Shown here: piece after piece, positions 16,667 to 24,397 of the stretch
Numbering within the stretch: the stretch's first letter is position 1
Layout: each line of letters starts with the position of its first letter
NCBI RefSeq assembly: GCF_900215625.1
Contig: NZ_OBEK01000003.1
Coordinates: 186,001-250,000 of the forward strand
DNA length: 64,000 nt
Direction of reading: 5' to 3'
Source of the DNA: Terribacillus aidingensis
Lineage (GTDB): Bacteria > Bacillota > Bacilli > Bacillales > Amphibacillaceae
Program-made: the position numbers and the translations under genes
Notes under the pieces: generated by a model
Database searches by the model: none
Told to the model about the DNA's origin: nothing
The model's input: only the letters and a program-made list of their open reading frames with translations

Positions 16667-18052
16667 TTATTTAGGGTATGTCATCTCTTCCGGTTTGATA
16701 TAGGAATCAAATTGTTCCTCTGTCAATAGACCGCTTGCTACAGCTGCTTCTTTTAATGTCGTATTTTCTGCGAAAGCTTTTTTAGCGATCTTCGCAGCAT
16801 TTTCATAACCAATATGCGGATTAAGAGCAGTTACGAGCATTAAGGAATCCTGCAAATTCTTCGCAATCTTTTCCCGATTTGGTTCCAATCCTGCAACACA
16901 GCGATCATTAAAGGAAAGCATGCTATCCGCTAAAAGCTGTGCCGATTGGATAAAGTTATAAGCAATAACAGGTTTGAATACATTCAATTCGAAATTCCCT
17001 TGACTTGCCGCAAATCCAATTGCTGCATCATTCCCCATTACTTGCACGGTTACCATTGTAACTGCTTCACTCTGTGTTGGATTCACTTTCCCTGGCATAA
17101 TCGAACTTCCAGGCTCATTAGCCGGAATCTCAATTTCACCGATACCGCAGCGCGGACCGCTTGCCAGCCAGCGGACATCATTGGCAATCTTCATCATATC
17201 GGCAGCCAAGCCTTTTAGTGCACCATGTGCAAAGACGATTTCATCATGGCTTGTTAGTGCATGGAACTTGTTTTCAGCAGAACGGAAGGCTTTACCTGTA
17301 GCAGCAACCAATTCTTCGCACACCTTTTCCGAAAACGAAGGATGTGCATTTAACCCCGTACCAACAGCCGTTCCGCCGATTGCCAGTTCTTGGATGTATG
17401 GAAGACTTGTCCGGATCATCTGCTCTGATTTCTCCAGCATTCGATGCCAGCCGCTAATCTCCTGCCCAAGCGTAAGTGGCGTTGCATCTTGTAAGTGTGT
17501 ACGCCCAATCTTCACAATATCTTGGTATGCATCGGACTTTTCTTTCAGCGTCGTCTTCAACCGTTTGAGTGCAGGCAAGACTGTATCTTCTAACTGCGTC
17601 ACAGCAGCTATATGTAATGCTGTCGGATACGTATCATTGGAGCTTTGTGATTTGTTAACATCATCATTTGGATGAAGCCTTGTTTCCTTGCCTTGTTCCT
17701 CCAGCCACTTATTGCCGACAAATGCAATGACTTCATTCACGTTCATATTGGATTGCGTACCACTGCCAGTCTGCCAAACAACAAGCGGAAAATGAGCATC
17801 CAAATCGCCTGTTATAATTTGATCAGCCGCATAGCCAATTGCATCACTTTTATCTTGCTCTAAAAGACCGAGTGCACAATTAGCTTTTGCAGCACTTTTT
17901 TTAAGTAAAGCGAAAGCGTATACAATTTCTTTCGGCATTGTTTCTGTACCAATCGGGAAATTCTCTTTACTTCGCTGCGTTTGTGCTCCCCAAAATTTAT
18001 CAGCTGGTACCTGAATTTCACCGATTGTATCTTTTTCCATACGAAATTTCAT
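16667..18052 (-). CDS. fumC: Class II fumarate hydratase
   Basis: Converts fumarate to L-malate in the TCA cycle; cytoplasmic homotetramer, 461 aa. The ATG at 18052 follows GGAGAGGGG with eight bases; a longer frame upstream lacks a ribosome-binding site. Landmarks: [20 protein letters not shown] at the N-terminus, [14 protein letters not shown] near 100, TPLTLGQE, and the superfamily signature [13 protein letters not shown] near 320. No Fe-S cysteines, as expected for class II. Monocistronic, with its own extended -10 promoter. Confidence 0.97.
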   Translation of the reverse strand: MKFRMEKDTIGEIQVPADKFWGAQTQRSKENFPIGTETMPKEIVYAFALLKKSAAKANCALGLLEQDKSDAIGYAADQIITGDLDAHFPLVVWQTGSGTQSNMNVNEVIAFVGNKWLEEQGKETRLHPNDDVNKSQSSNDTYPTALHIAAVTQLEDTVLPALKRLKTTLKEKSDAYQDIVKIGRTHLQDATPLTLGQEISGWHRMLEKSEQMIRTSLPYIQELAIGGTAVGTGLNAHPSFSEKVCEELVAATGKAFRSAENKFHALTSHDEIVFAHGALKGLAADMMKIANDVRWLASGPRCGIGEIEIPANEPGSSIMPGKVNPTQSEAVTMVTVQVMGNDAAIGFAASQGNFELNVFKPVIAYNFIQSAQLLADSMLSFNDRCVAGLEPNREKIAKNLQDSLMLVTALNPHIGYENAAKIAKKAFAENTTLKEAAVASGLLTEEQFDSYIKPEEMTYPK

Positions 18053-18114
18053 TATGCGTTCCCCTCTCCAAATGTTCATTTTTGAAACTGTAATCTTCTT
18101 GATCAGACATTCCT

Positions 18115-18123
18115 ATTGTATCA
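18115..18123 (-). promoter_or_regulatory. Extended -10 promoter of fumC
   Basis: TGATACAAT on the minus strand is a good extended -10, leaving a leader of about 55 nt. No clear -35. Confidence 0.45.
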
Positions 18124-18220
18124 AATAATCTGCATTTTTGCGGCTTCTGCGATACAAGGTTGCGTATCTTTTCATTTTTGAAAAAATTTAATAAATTCAC
18201 TACCCATCTTCCTTACAATA

Positions 18221-18229
18221 TGTTAAAAT
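18221..18229 (+). promoter_or_regulatory. Extended -10 promoter of the candidate small RNA
   Basis: TGTTAAAAT on the plus strand is an extended -10 that would start transcription near 18236. No convincing -35 at 16-18 bases, so an activator or another sigma factor is possible. Confidence 0.4.
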
Positions 18230-18235
18230 CAAATT

Positions 18236-18387
18236 GAATTCGTACACAGATTAGTTAATGAGGTGCAGTATTTACAAGCACAAATGGACAAGTAAGTTTT
18301 AGGCATCTTTATGCCGCTGAATTAGTATGTGACCTCCCATCACATAAATATGGAGCCACCGCCTTCTTGAAGGCAGTGGCTCTTTTT
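18236..18387 (+). ncRNA. Candidate small regulatory RNA with a CCTCCC loop
   Basis: The 334-base gap between fumC and the VanY gene ends, on the plus strand, in a strong terminator that belongs to neither gene, because both genes are on the minus strand. Upstream are two clear hairpins: GGCAT-CTTT-ATGCC (18302-18315) and TATGTGA-CCTCCCA-TCACATA (18326-18346). The second presents a C-rich loop complementary to ribosome-binding sites, a hallmark of trans-acting sRNAs in Gram-positive bacteria. No ORF with a proper ribosome-binding site is inside. The 5' end is inferred from the -10 box. I do not recognise it as a known RNA family. Confidence 0.6.
18353..18387 (+). terminator. Terminator of the candidate small RNA
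   Basis: GAGCCAC and GTGGCTC, plus inner GCCTT/AAGGC with one mismatch between, then TTTTT. The T tract is on the plus strand only, so it terminates plus-strand transcription. It abuts the stop codon of the convergent VanY gene. Confidence 0.85.
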
Positions 18388-19211
18388 CAGCTTTTTAAGT
18401 CAGATTCCATTTGAAAATGTTCTTCTAATGTTACGCCCTCTTCATGTATCTGTTTTGCAAGATCTTTTCCGACATAGCGGATATGCCAAGGTTCATAGCT
18501 GTATCCTGTAATGTCTGTTTTCCCTTTCGGATAACGCACAATAAAACCATACGCATAGGCATGATCCGCCAGCCATTTTCCTTCATCCGTATTAATGAAC
18601 GTCTCTTCCAGTGCTAGTGCCATCTCGGCCGATGTTAAATCAATCGCCAAACCAGATTGATGCTCGCTGCGGCCTGGTCTTGCTGACACTTTATCTGTTT
18701 CTTCCTGGCCTTGTGCAGAGACATTATCTTCATAAATTTGCTTCTGCCGCGATTCTGAGCGGTATCCGCTTGCTGCTACGAGCTCCATACCATCTTTCTG
18801 CGAGGCAGCGAATAGTTCCTCCAGTGCAGCGGCAGCTTCTTTGCGCATCTTTCTTTTCTCCAGATGTTCGTTAAAGTAAAATGGTACATCCGGCTCCACA
18901 AGATCTTTTGGCGCCCATCCATCTGGGAACTGTCTTGTCTTATTAACAACCACTTCTATGCTATCTGGATTATCGACAGTTACTGGTTCTTCAATTGTGC
19001 CAATGACATCGTTTGCTTCCTTCTGATGCTGATCCGGCTTCACTTCTGCTGGTTCTTCCTCAACGGCTGTTTCTTCTTCCGCTGCTTGTTGATACTCTGT
19101 CTTCTTTTCTGTTAATTCGTTCGTATTTTCTTTCTGGCTTGTTTGCTGGTCTTGACAGCCAGCTGCTACGAGCACGGCACTTAGTACAGCAAACAACATC
19201 AAACGCTTCAT
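18387..19211 (-). CDS. VanY-family D,D-carboxypeptidase lipoprotein
   Basis: Extracellular zinc peptidase that trims the terminal D-Ala from peptidoglycan stem peptides, 274 aa. The start at 19211 has GAGGAG upstream and gives a signal peptide ending in VLVAAGC, a lipobox. An acidic Glu/Gln-rich linker (about 25-75) leads to the VanY domain: SGYRSESRQKQIYE, then RSEHQSGLAIDL (His and Asp ligands) and EPWHIRYV (catalytic region and third ligand). Monocistronic. Its 3' end meets the small-RNA terminator head-on. Confidence 0.9.
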   Translation of the reverse strand: MKRLMLFAVLSAVLVAAGCQDQQTSQKENTNELTEKKTEYQQAAEEETAVEEEPAEVKPDQHQKEANDVIGTIEEPVTVDNPDSIEVVVNKTRQFPDGWAPKDLVEPDVPFYFNEHLEKRKMRKEAAAALEELFAASQKDGMELVAASGYRSESRQKQIYEDNVSAQGQEETDKVSARPGRSEHQSGLAIDLTSAEMALALEETFINTDEGKWLADHAYAYGFIVRYPKGKTDITGYSYEPWHIRYVGKDLAKQIHEEGVTLEEHFQMESDLKS

Positions 19212-19282
19212 TTCGAATTTCTCCTCTGTATTACTTCTATTATGCAATTATTATAGCATAGCCGTATATTTATTTCGCACAC

Positions 19283-19319
19283 AAAAAGACCCGTCTTGTC
19301 CACTGCAAAACGGGTCCTT
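19283..19319 (-). terminator. Terminator of the IDEAL-domain gene
   Basis: GACCCGT and ACGGGTC arms with A and T runs on both sides and a 16-base loop. Confidence 0.75.
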
Positions 19320-19332
19320 TTCGATTATATAA

Positions 19333-19572
19333 TTATTCCCATGTGTAAGGTCGGTATGCGGCACTTAATTCGTTGAACAGCTCTTGGTCGTTTTGATCAA
19401 TACTGTCATTGATTTGGGCTTCTAGTCTGTTCTTGTTCCAAGTAAAAAGAAATTCATCCAGCATAAGTTTAGCAGCAAGTTTCACTTCAAACGCAATCTC
19501 TCGTTTAGCAGTTACATAAGAACGCTTTCGATTCGTTCTTTGCAGACGGTAGACAACTTTATGCTTCTTCAT
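19333..19572 (-). CDS. Small IDEAL-domain protein
   Basis: A 79-aa basic/acidic protein. The C-terminal 45 residues fit the IDEAL domain: AAKLMLDEFLFTWNKNRLEA followed by INDSIDQNDQELFNELS. IDEAL domains occur in small Bacillales adaptor proteins, for example competence and YpiB-like proteins, but no function can be assigned here. The N-terminus is rich in Arg and Lys (KHKVVYRLQRTNRKRSY). GGGGGAA precedes the ATG. It has its own terminator. Confidence 0.7.
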   Translation of the reverse strand: MKKHKVVYRLQRTNRKRSYVTAKREIAFEVKLAAKLMLDEFLFTWNKNRLEAQINDSIDQNDQELFNELSAAYRPYTWE

Positions 19573-19654
19573 GGAACGATTCCCCCTGGTTCCTTTTTTT
19601 CATTATGCTGGATATACATCAATTTTGCAACAATTTTCTGACTTGTTCGTTAAA

Positions 19655-20917
19655 TTAATGTAAATGCGGAACCGGTTGGTGCTTGTGATCTTTTGGATCG
19701 GGGGGATTAATGAATTTCAATGTTAATAATGCTGCAAGAAAAGCTGTACCGCTAAAAGTGACAATCAGCCAGATAAGCTCTGTTTTTAAGAGCAGAGCAA
19801 CAACTGGCGGACCAGCAGCTACGCCGACATAGCGCATCGCACTAAATAGGGCAGTAACTGTGCCTCGTACATCTTTCTCCATATTGCTTGTGATAAGAGA
19901 ATCCAGACAAGGCAGACCTGCTCCAATTCCAATTCCGGCAATAAGGAACACAGCCATCATGAAGATGACTCCTTTTGAGAAGTACAAAGCAATCGTGACA
20001 ACTCCGGCACAAACAATACCAGCGAACGTAATCCACTTCATCAGTTTGCCGTTGCTTTTAATCCACTTCCCTGTCAAATAGGAAGCGAGACACAGTGCAG
20101 CAAGCGGAATTGCCAGTACCGCCCCTTTCACGATTCCGTGCATCCCATATTTTTCTTCTAAAACTGTACTCAGATAGAAAAGAATACCAAAAAGAATAAA
20201 CATAAGAATTGCACCTATTAGGAAAATTGCCGTCAGCCAGCCGCCATGTTTATGAAACGTTGCTTTTGTGCTCTTTAGGAATGTTTTAAAGTCGTTTCCC
20301 TTCTTGTCATCTTTCGGCTTTTTAATGAGAAAGAGAACCAGGCCAAATGAGATAGCACAGAATACAGGAATAGCATAAAAAGGCAGATACCAGAGAAAAC
20401 CTGCCAGCAGCGCTCCCAGTACTGGACTCAACACCTTTCCCAAAGTATTAGCAGTTTCAACTATACCGAGAGTTGCACTGACATCTTCTTCTTTTTCGAA
20501 CATGTCTCCTACAAGCGGCAGTACGACTGGCGCTGCACCTGCCACGCCTACTCCTTGCAGTATTCTGCCAATCATAATCCAAAGATACGGGCTTTCACTG
20601 CCTACCGAAAATATGCCAGCGATAAGCCCTCCTGCCCCAGCGATTATCAGGGAGGGCAAAATGACTACCTTCCGCCCAAACCGATCGGATAAAAAACCAG
20701 CAACTGGGATGAAAATAATGGCTACGATTGAATAGAATGTAATGATAAAGCTTGATTGTAACTTGCTTATTCCCAATTCTTCCTCCATCAATGGAAGTAC
20801 GGGGAGCAACATGGAATTTCCGAGTGTCATTATCAGCGGAATGGATGCCAACGCAACTATTGCCCAGCGCATGTTTTTTGGTGAACTGCTGTTCGATGTC
20901 TTTTTGGTTGTGGCCAT
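19655..20917 (-). CDS. MFS efflux transporter (DHA1-like)
   Basis: A 420-aa, 12-helix transporter. The start at 20917 has AGGAG upstream and begins MATTKKTSNSSS; an earlier in-frame start lacks a site. Motif A is GFLSDRFGRKVVI between helices 2 and 3. A motif-C-like glycine-rich stretch, GVGVAGAAPVVLPLVGD, in helix 5 marks a proton antiporter. The C-terminus ends in a His-rich tail (DPKDHKHQPVPHLH), which might bind metal. Substrate unknown; drug export is the usual family role. Confidence 0.8.
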   Translation of the reverse strand: MATTKKTSNSSSPKNMRWAIVALASIPLIMTLGNSMLLPVLPLMEEELGISKLQSSFIITFYSIVAIIFIPVAGFLSDRFGRKVVILPSLIIAGAGGLIAGIFSVGSESPYLWIMIGRILQGVGVAGAAPVVLPLVGDMFEKEEDVSATLGIVETANTLGKVLSPVLGALLAGFLWYLPFYAIPVFCAISFGLVLFLIKKPKDDKKGNDFKTFLKSTKATFHKHGGWLTAIFLIGAILMFILFGILFYLSTVLEEKYGMHGIVKGAVLAIPLAALCLASYLTGKWIKSNGKLMKWITFAGIVCAGVVTIALYFSKGVIFMMAVFLIAGIGIGAGLPCLDSLITSNMEKDVRGTVTALFSAMRYVGVAAGPPVVALLLKTELIWLIVTFSGTAFLAALLTLKFINPPDPKDHKHQPVPHLH

Positions 20918-20984
20918 GAACTTGTCTCCTGCCTTTCGCAAACACTACTCCTATCGTTTGCAAAGCAAGTACTTTTTATCCAAA

Positions 20985-21013
20985 TAAAAAATCCCGGCAC
21001 ATTGGCTGGGATT
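20985..21013 (-). terminator. Terminator of the small gene at 21012
   Basis: AATCCCAGC and GCCGGGATT (one G-T pair), then TTTTTTA on the minus strand. Confidence 0.8.
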
Positions 21014-21233
21014 AATTCGCCTGCAGCAGTTCAGTATTATCCAAATAAGTCCAATAACAATTGCGCCATCCCTGTTCTCTGGCCAGCATGTCAAAACTCT
21101 CTGCGTCGCTTTCATAAAAACGAATGATTGCTTGCTCGGGAGTTACCTCCCCGGGGTCTATAACGATATCCAGTTCTTTGTAAAAACGCATCCCTTCCAA
21201 GCTGCCTTCAATAATAACTTTTTCCTGGTTCAT
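21012..21233 (-). CDS. Conserved-looking small protein of unknown function
   Basis: A 73-aa acidic protein with no signal peptide, membrane helix or cysteine pair. It has a plausible beta-rich start (EKVIIEGSLEGMRFYKELDI) and an aromatic C-terminal half (EQGWRNCYWTYLDN). GGGGTTGGA stands before the ATG, and a good terminator follows the stop. Codon use looks like its neighbours. I do not recognise the family. Divergent from the CDF exporter gene. Confidence 0.55.
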   Translation of the reverse strand: MNQEKVIIEGSLEGMRFYKELDIVIDPGEVTPEQAIIRFYESDAESFDMLAREQGWRNCYWTYLDNTELLQAN

Positions 21234-21255
21234 TTTTTTCCAACCCCTTCGTATA

Positions 21256-21285
21256 TTGATGCAAATGAAGAATATAATGTATTAT
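21256..21285 (+). promoter_or_regulatory. Candidate promoter of the CDF exporter
   Basis: TTGATG, 18 bases, TATTAT. No yybP-ykoY-type riboswitch or MntR-like palindrome was recognised in the 120-base gap. Confidence 0.4.
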
Positions 21286-21352
21286 CTTGTACCCATTCTG
21301 GACATGCAGTAATCTTTCCTGCCCCGGAATGAGATCGGAGGAATCTTTACAT

Positions 21353-22213
21353 ATGGGCCAGTATGATAACCTTAAAGCAGGCGAGAGAGGAGCAATGCTT
21401 AGCATCGCGGCTTACTTAATGCTTTCATTTATTAAATTACTCGTTGCCTACATTGGAGATTCAGATGCCCTGCTGGCAGATGGCCTGAATAACACAACTG
21501 ACGTTGTTGCTTCTGTCGCTGTACTGGCCGGATTAAGAATCTCTCGCAAACCGCCTGACTTGGAACATAAATATGGTCATTTCAGGGCAGAAACAATTGC
21601 TTCGCTTGTTGCTGCATTTATTATGATTTCCGTCGGTCTTCACGTGTTGCTTGATACACTTGAACGGCTCATGAGACCCGATTATGTGCAGCCGGATATG
21701 CTGACAGGCTGGACTGCTTTAGGATCAGCATTCGTCATGTGGGCGGTATATCGCTACAATTTAGCATTAGCAAAACGCATCCAAAGTCCAGCTCTGATGG
21801 CCGCAGCGCAAGATAACCGTTCAGATGGAATGGTTAGTATTGGCGCATTTATCGGCATTTTTGGAGCCCAGTTCGGTTATTATTGGCTAGATCCGCTGGC
21901 AGGATTCATCGTTGGGGTCTTAATTTGTAAAACAGCGTGGGATATTTTCTATGATGCTACGTATTCGCTTACGGACGGTTATGATGTGGACAGGTTATTA
22001 AAAATACGTCATACAATTGTACAGGATGAGGATGTGCTGGAGGTAGTAGAAATTAAGGCGAGATTGCATGGAAATCAATCGCTTGTTGATGTGATTATCC
22101 GAGTAGATGCCTCCCTCAATGTTGCCCAGGGACATGCCATCACCGAAAGGCTGGAAACGTTGCTCGCTAAGAAGCATGATATATTCCATACATTAATTCA
22201 TATCGAACCGTAG
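21353..22213 (+). CDS. Cation diffusion facilitator, probable Mn(II) exporter
   Basis: A 286-aa CDF protein with six membrane helices and a C-terminal cytoplasmic metallochaperone-like domain (about 205-286). The start at 21353 follows GGAGGA; the upstream in-frame region is not coding-like. The metal site reads NNTTD in helix 2 (Asn46, Asp50) and DNRSD in helix 5 (Asp154, Asp158). This NxxxD/DxxxD pairing is the pattern of manganese exporters such as MntE and MneP, not the HxxxD of zinc exporters. It should protect against Mn overload by proton antiport. Confidence 0.8.
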   Translation: MGQYDNLKAGERGAMLSIAAYLMLSFIKLLVAYIGDSDALLADGLNNTTDVVASVAVLAGLRISRKPPDLEHKYGHFRAETIASLVAAFIMISVGLHVLLDTLERLMRPDYVQPDMLTGWTALGSAFVMWAVYRYNLALAKRIQSPALMAAAQDNRSDGMVSIGAFIGIFGAQFGYYWLDPLAGFIVGVLICKTAWDIFYDATYSLTDGYDVDRLLKIRHTIVQDEDVLEVVEIKARLHGNQSLVDVIIRVDASLNVAQGHAITERLETLLAKKHDIFHTLIHIEP

Positions 22214-22246
22214 AAAAAAGCCTATACCGTTTGCCGGTATAGGCTT
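22214..22246 (-). terminator. Terminator of map
   Basis: AAGCCTATACCG and CGGTATAGGCTT pair perfectly, with a TTTTTT run on the minus strand. Confidence 0.9.
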
Positions 22247-22254
22247 CCATCATC

Positions 22255-23010
22255 TTATTCCTCATCTTGATCTGTCAGAATAACAGGACCATCTTTCGTA
22301 ATAACAATCGTATGCTCGTACTGAGCAGACAGTGACCCATCAACCGTACGTGCTGTCCAGTTGTTATCATCCATTTGACTGCCCCATTCCCCGATATTAA
22401 TCATCGGTTCGATTGTAATGACCATGCCTTCCTTCAAGCGCGGACCTTTATTCGGCAAGCCGAAATGCGGGATATGCGGATCTTCGTGGATAGTCGGTCC
22501 AATACCATGACCAGTGAAGTCACGTACGACAGAATAACCTTCTGCTTCCGCATATTGCTGGATTGCATGACCAATATCACCAATGCGAGAACCAGGAAGT
22601 GCCTTCTCAATTCCTTTGTATAAGGAATTCTTCGTAACTTCAAGCAAACGCTCAGCTGCTTCACTTACTTCTCCCACCGCATAAGTCCAAGCAGAATCAG
22701 CTAAACCGCCATTCAAGTTGACAACCATATCAATGGTTACAATATCTCCATTTTTCAAAGGCTCTTTTCTCGGAAATCCGTGGCAGATTTCGTCGTTAAT
22801 AGAAGCACATGTAGCATAAGCATAGCCATTGTAGCCTTTCTGCTCAGCAGTTGCACCATGCTTTTCCAAATACCTTTCTACAAATTGGTCAATTTCCATC
22901 GTTGTAATACCGGGTTTAATCATTTTGCGGATTTCTTTATGAATAGCAGCAAGCAGCTTACCCGCTGCTCGCATCATTTCTATTTCACGCGTACTTTTAC
23001 GATTGATCAT
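22255..23010 (-). CDS. map: Type I methionine aminopeptidase
   Basis: Removes the initiator Met from nascent proteins, 251 aa. The five metal ligands are visible: Asp in VTIDMVV, Asp in GLADSAW, His in GHGIGPTIHED, Glu in ITIEPMIN and Glu in QYEHTI. It resembles the second Bacillus enzyme (YflG/MapB) rather than the one encoded beside ribosomal-protein genes, since it stands alone here. AGGAAGAG precedes the ATG. Confidence 0.93.
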   Translation of the reverse strand: MINRKSTREIEMMRAAGKLLAAIHKEIRKMIKPGITTMEIDQFVERYLEKHGATAEQKGYNGYAYATCASINDEICHGFPRKEPLKNGDIVTIDMVVNLNGGLADSAWTYAVGEVSEAAERLLEVTKNSLYKGIEKALPGSRIGDIGHAIQQYAEAEGYSVVRDFTGHGIGPTIHEDPHIPHFGLPNKGPRLKEGMVITIEPMINIGEWGSQMDDNNWTARTVDGSLSAQYEHTIVITKDGPVILTDQDEE

Positions 23011-23107
23011 TCGTTTCTCTTCCTTTCTGACGACAAAGCTTCTTAATCCATAATAGAGTGTATCATATTATGCCAGCACGGTTAAATTGTAACGCAGCTT
23101 ATTTTAG

Positions 23108-23530
23108 TCAATCCAGCTCTTCACTTCCTCTTATATTAGAATGATTAGCAATGAGCAGCGCACATACAAGAAGTACGATAGCCATCGCATATAACAAAAT
23201 TGTCAGCGGGTTTTCATGATCAATAATAATCAACCGGATGATAGCTGTAATACCGATGTAAATGAAGTAACGCAGCGGAAAATGATAGTCATGGGTGAAG
23301 TATTTAATAATCAAACTGATAAACTCAAAATAAAGGAAATAAACTAAAATTCCTTCTGCCAGGTAAAAATACGTAACTTCTTCGTTACGAATTAGCAGCA
23401 CATCAAAAATAAATACTGTCTTTTTTAATAGAAAGACAACCAGAATCATCGCAAGGATGGTTAACGTGATATTAAGTACTGTCTGTAGTAAAACAGCAAT
23501 TAATGCTGTTTTCTTTTGTAACTCCCGCAT
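23108..23530 (-). CDS. psiE: PsiE-family membrane protein
   Basis: A 140-aa protein with four hydrophobic segments, the topology of PsiE (phosphate-starvation-inducible E). The ATG at 23530 is preceded by GGGGGG and gives the usual length; a longer frame upstream is not credible and would overlap the divergent ABC gene. Conserved features include FEFISLIIKYF and RYFIYIGITAIIRLIIIDH. Biochemical role unknown. Confidence 0.8.
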   Translation of the reverse strand: MRELQKKTALIAVLLQTVLNITLTILAMILVVFLLKKTVFIFDVLLIRNEEVTYFYLAEGILVYFLYFEFISLIIKYFTHDYHFPLRYFIYIGITAIIRLIIIDHENPLTILLYAMAIVLLVCALLIANHSNIRGSEELD

Positions 23531-23674
23531 CCCTATCCCCCCTAAGCTCGTCTTAAAAATATATGAAAAACACGATAGAATATGCGAGGACATATAAGCT
23601 TTTTTTATAGAGAATACGCTTGAACAATTGGAAGATAACAGACAGAATGGAAGTAACAGACAGGAGGTAAAGCA

Positions 23675-24397
23675 TTGATACAACTTGATCATGTACATAA
23701 ACAATACGGCGGCAGGATAGCTGTCAACGACATTCATTTGACCGTTCCGAGCGGAAAGATCTTCGGTTTTCTCGGACCAAATGGCGCTGGTAAATCCACT
23801 ACCATTAAGATGGTAACAGGCATCCTGCCGATTGATTCTGGCTCTATCACTATAAACGGCAAAGACATATCAACCGATACGATAGCAGCCAAGCATGAAT
23901 TTGGTTATGTGCCGGATAGTCCTGATTTATTTTTGCGTCTGAATGGGATTGACTACCTGCATTTCATCGGGGATATTTACGGAATCTCAGCAGACGATCG
24001 AACTGCACGAATTGAGGAGTATGCCAAGCTGTTCAGCATTTATGAAGCGCTTAGCGATCAAATTAAAACATATTCACACGGCATGCGGCAGAAATTATTT
24101 ATTACTGGTTTGCTCGTGCAGCAGCCGTCTGTGTGGATTCTCGATGAACCAATGACTGGCCTGGACCCGAAATCGTCTTATCAGCTGAAAGAGTTGATGC
24201 GGCAGCACACAGCAAAAGGAAACACCGTCTTTTTCTCTTCTCACGTGCTCGAAGTCGTTGAACAGCTGTGTGATGAAGTGGCTATCATTCGAAAAGGAGA
24301 AATGTTGTTTCATGGCACCTTGCCGGAGATGAGAGAGAAATTCCATTCTGATGAAAGCTTGGAGCATATTTTCCTGGAGCTGACACAAGATGCATAA
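23675..24397 (+). CDS. ythP: ABC transporter ATPase, YthP-like
   Basis: A 240-aa ABC ATPase: Walker A GPNGAGKST at 34-42, signature YSHGMRQK near 132, Walker B WILDEPMTGLD near 155, and H-loop SSHVLE. The start is TTG at 23675, with AGGAGGT six bases upstream. It overlaps the following permease gene by 8 bases. The pair matches YthP/YthQ in size; EcsA/EcsB is an alternative, but that permease is shorter (about 400 aa). Export substrate unknown. Confidence 0.8.
   Translation: MIQLDHVHKQYGGRIAVNDIHLTVPSGKIFGFLGPNGAGKSTTIKMVTGILPIDSGSITINGKDISTDTIAAKHEFGYVPDSPDLFLRLNGIDYLHFIGDIYGISADDRTARIEEYAKLFSIYEALSDQIKTYSHGMRQKLFITGLLVQQPSVWILDEPMTGLDPKSSYQLKELMRQHTAKGNTVFFSSHVLEVVEQLCDEVAIIRKGEMLFHGTLPEMREKFHSDESLEHIFLELTQDA

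Noticed and set aside
17181-17675. 164-aa plus-strand frame
   Set aside because: Antisense shadow of fumC, which has clear family motifs.
18018-18200. 60-aa minus-strand frame upstream of fumC
   Set aside because: Crosses the fumC promoter and start region, with no ribosome-binding site and no protein-like pattern.
18259-18300. Tiny ORFs in the candidate sRNA (ATG at 18258 or 18284)
   Set aside because: No ribosome-binding site at proper spacing; only 3 to 14 codons.
18259-18360. Lysine (L-box) riboswitch, because of GAGGTGC and GCCGCTGAA
   Set aside because: The element is far too short, lacks the paired L-box helices, and no plus-strand gene follows the terminator; a standalone sRNA fits better.
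21234-21352. yybP-ykoY manganese riboswitch before the CDF gene
   Set aside because: No matching stems or conserved loop sequence in the 120-base gap.
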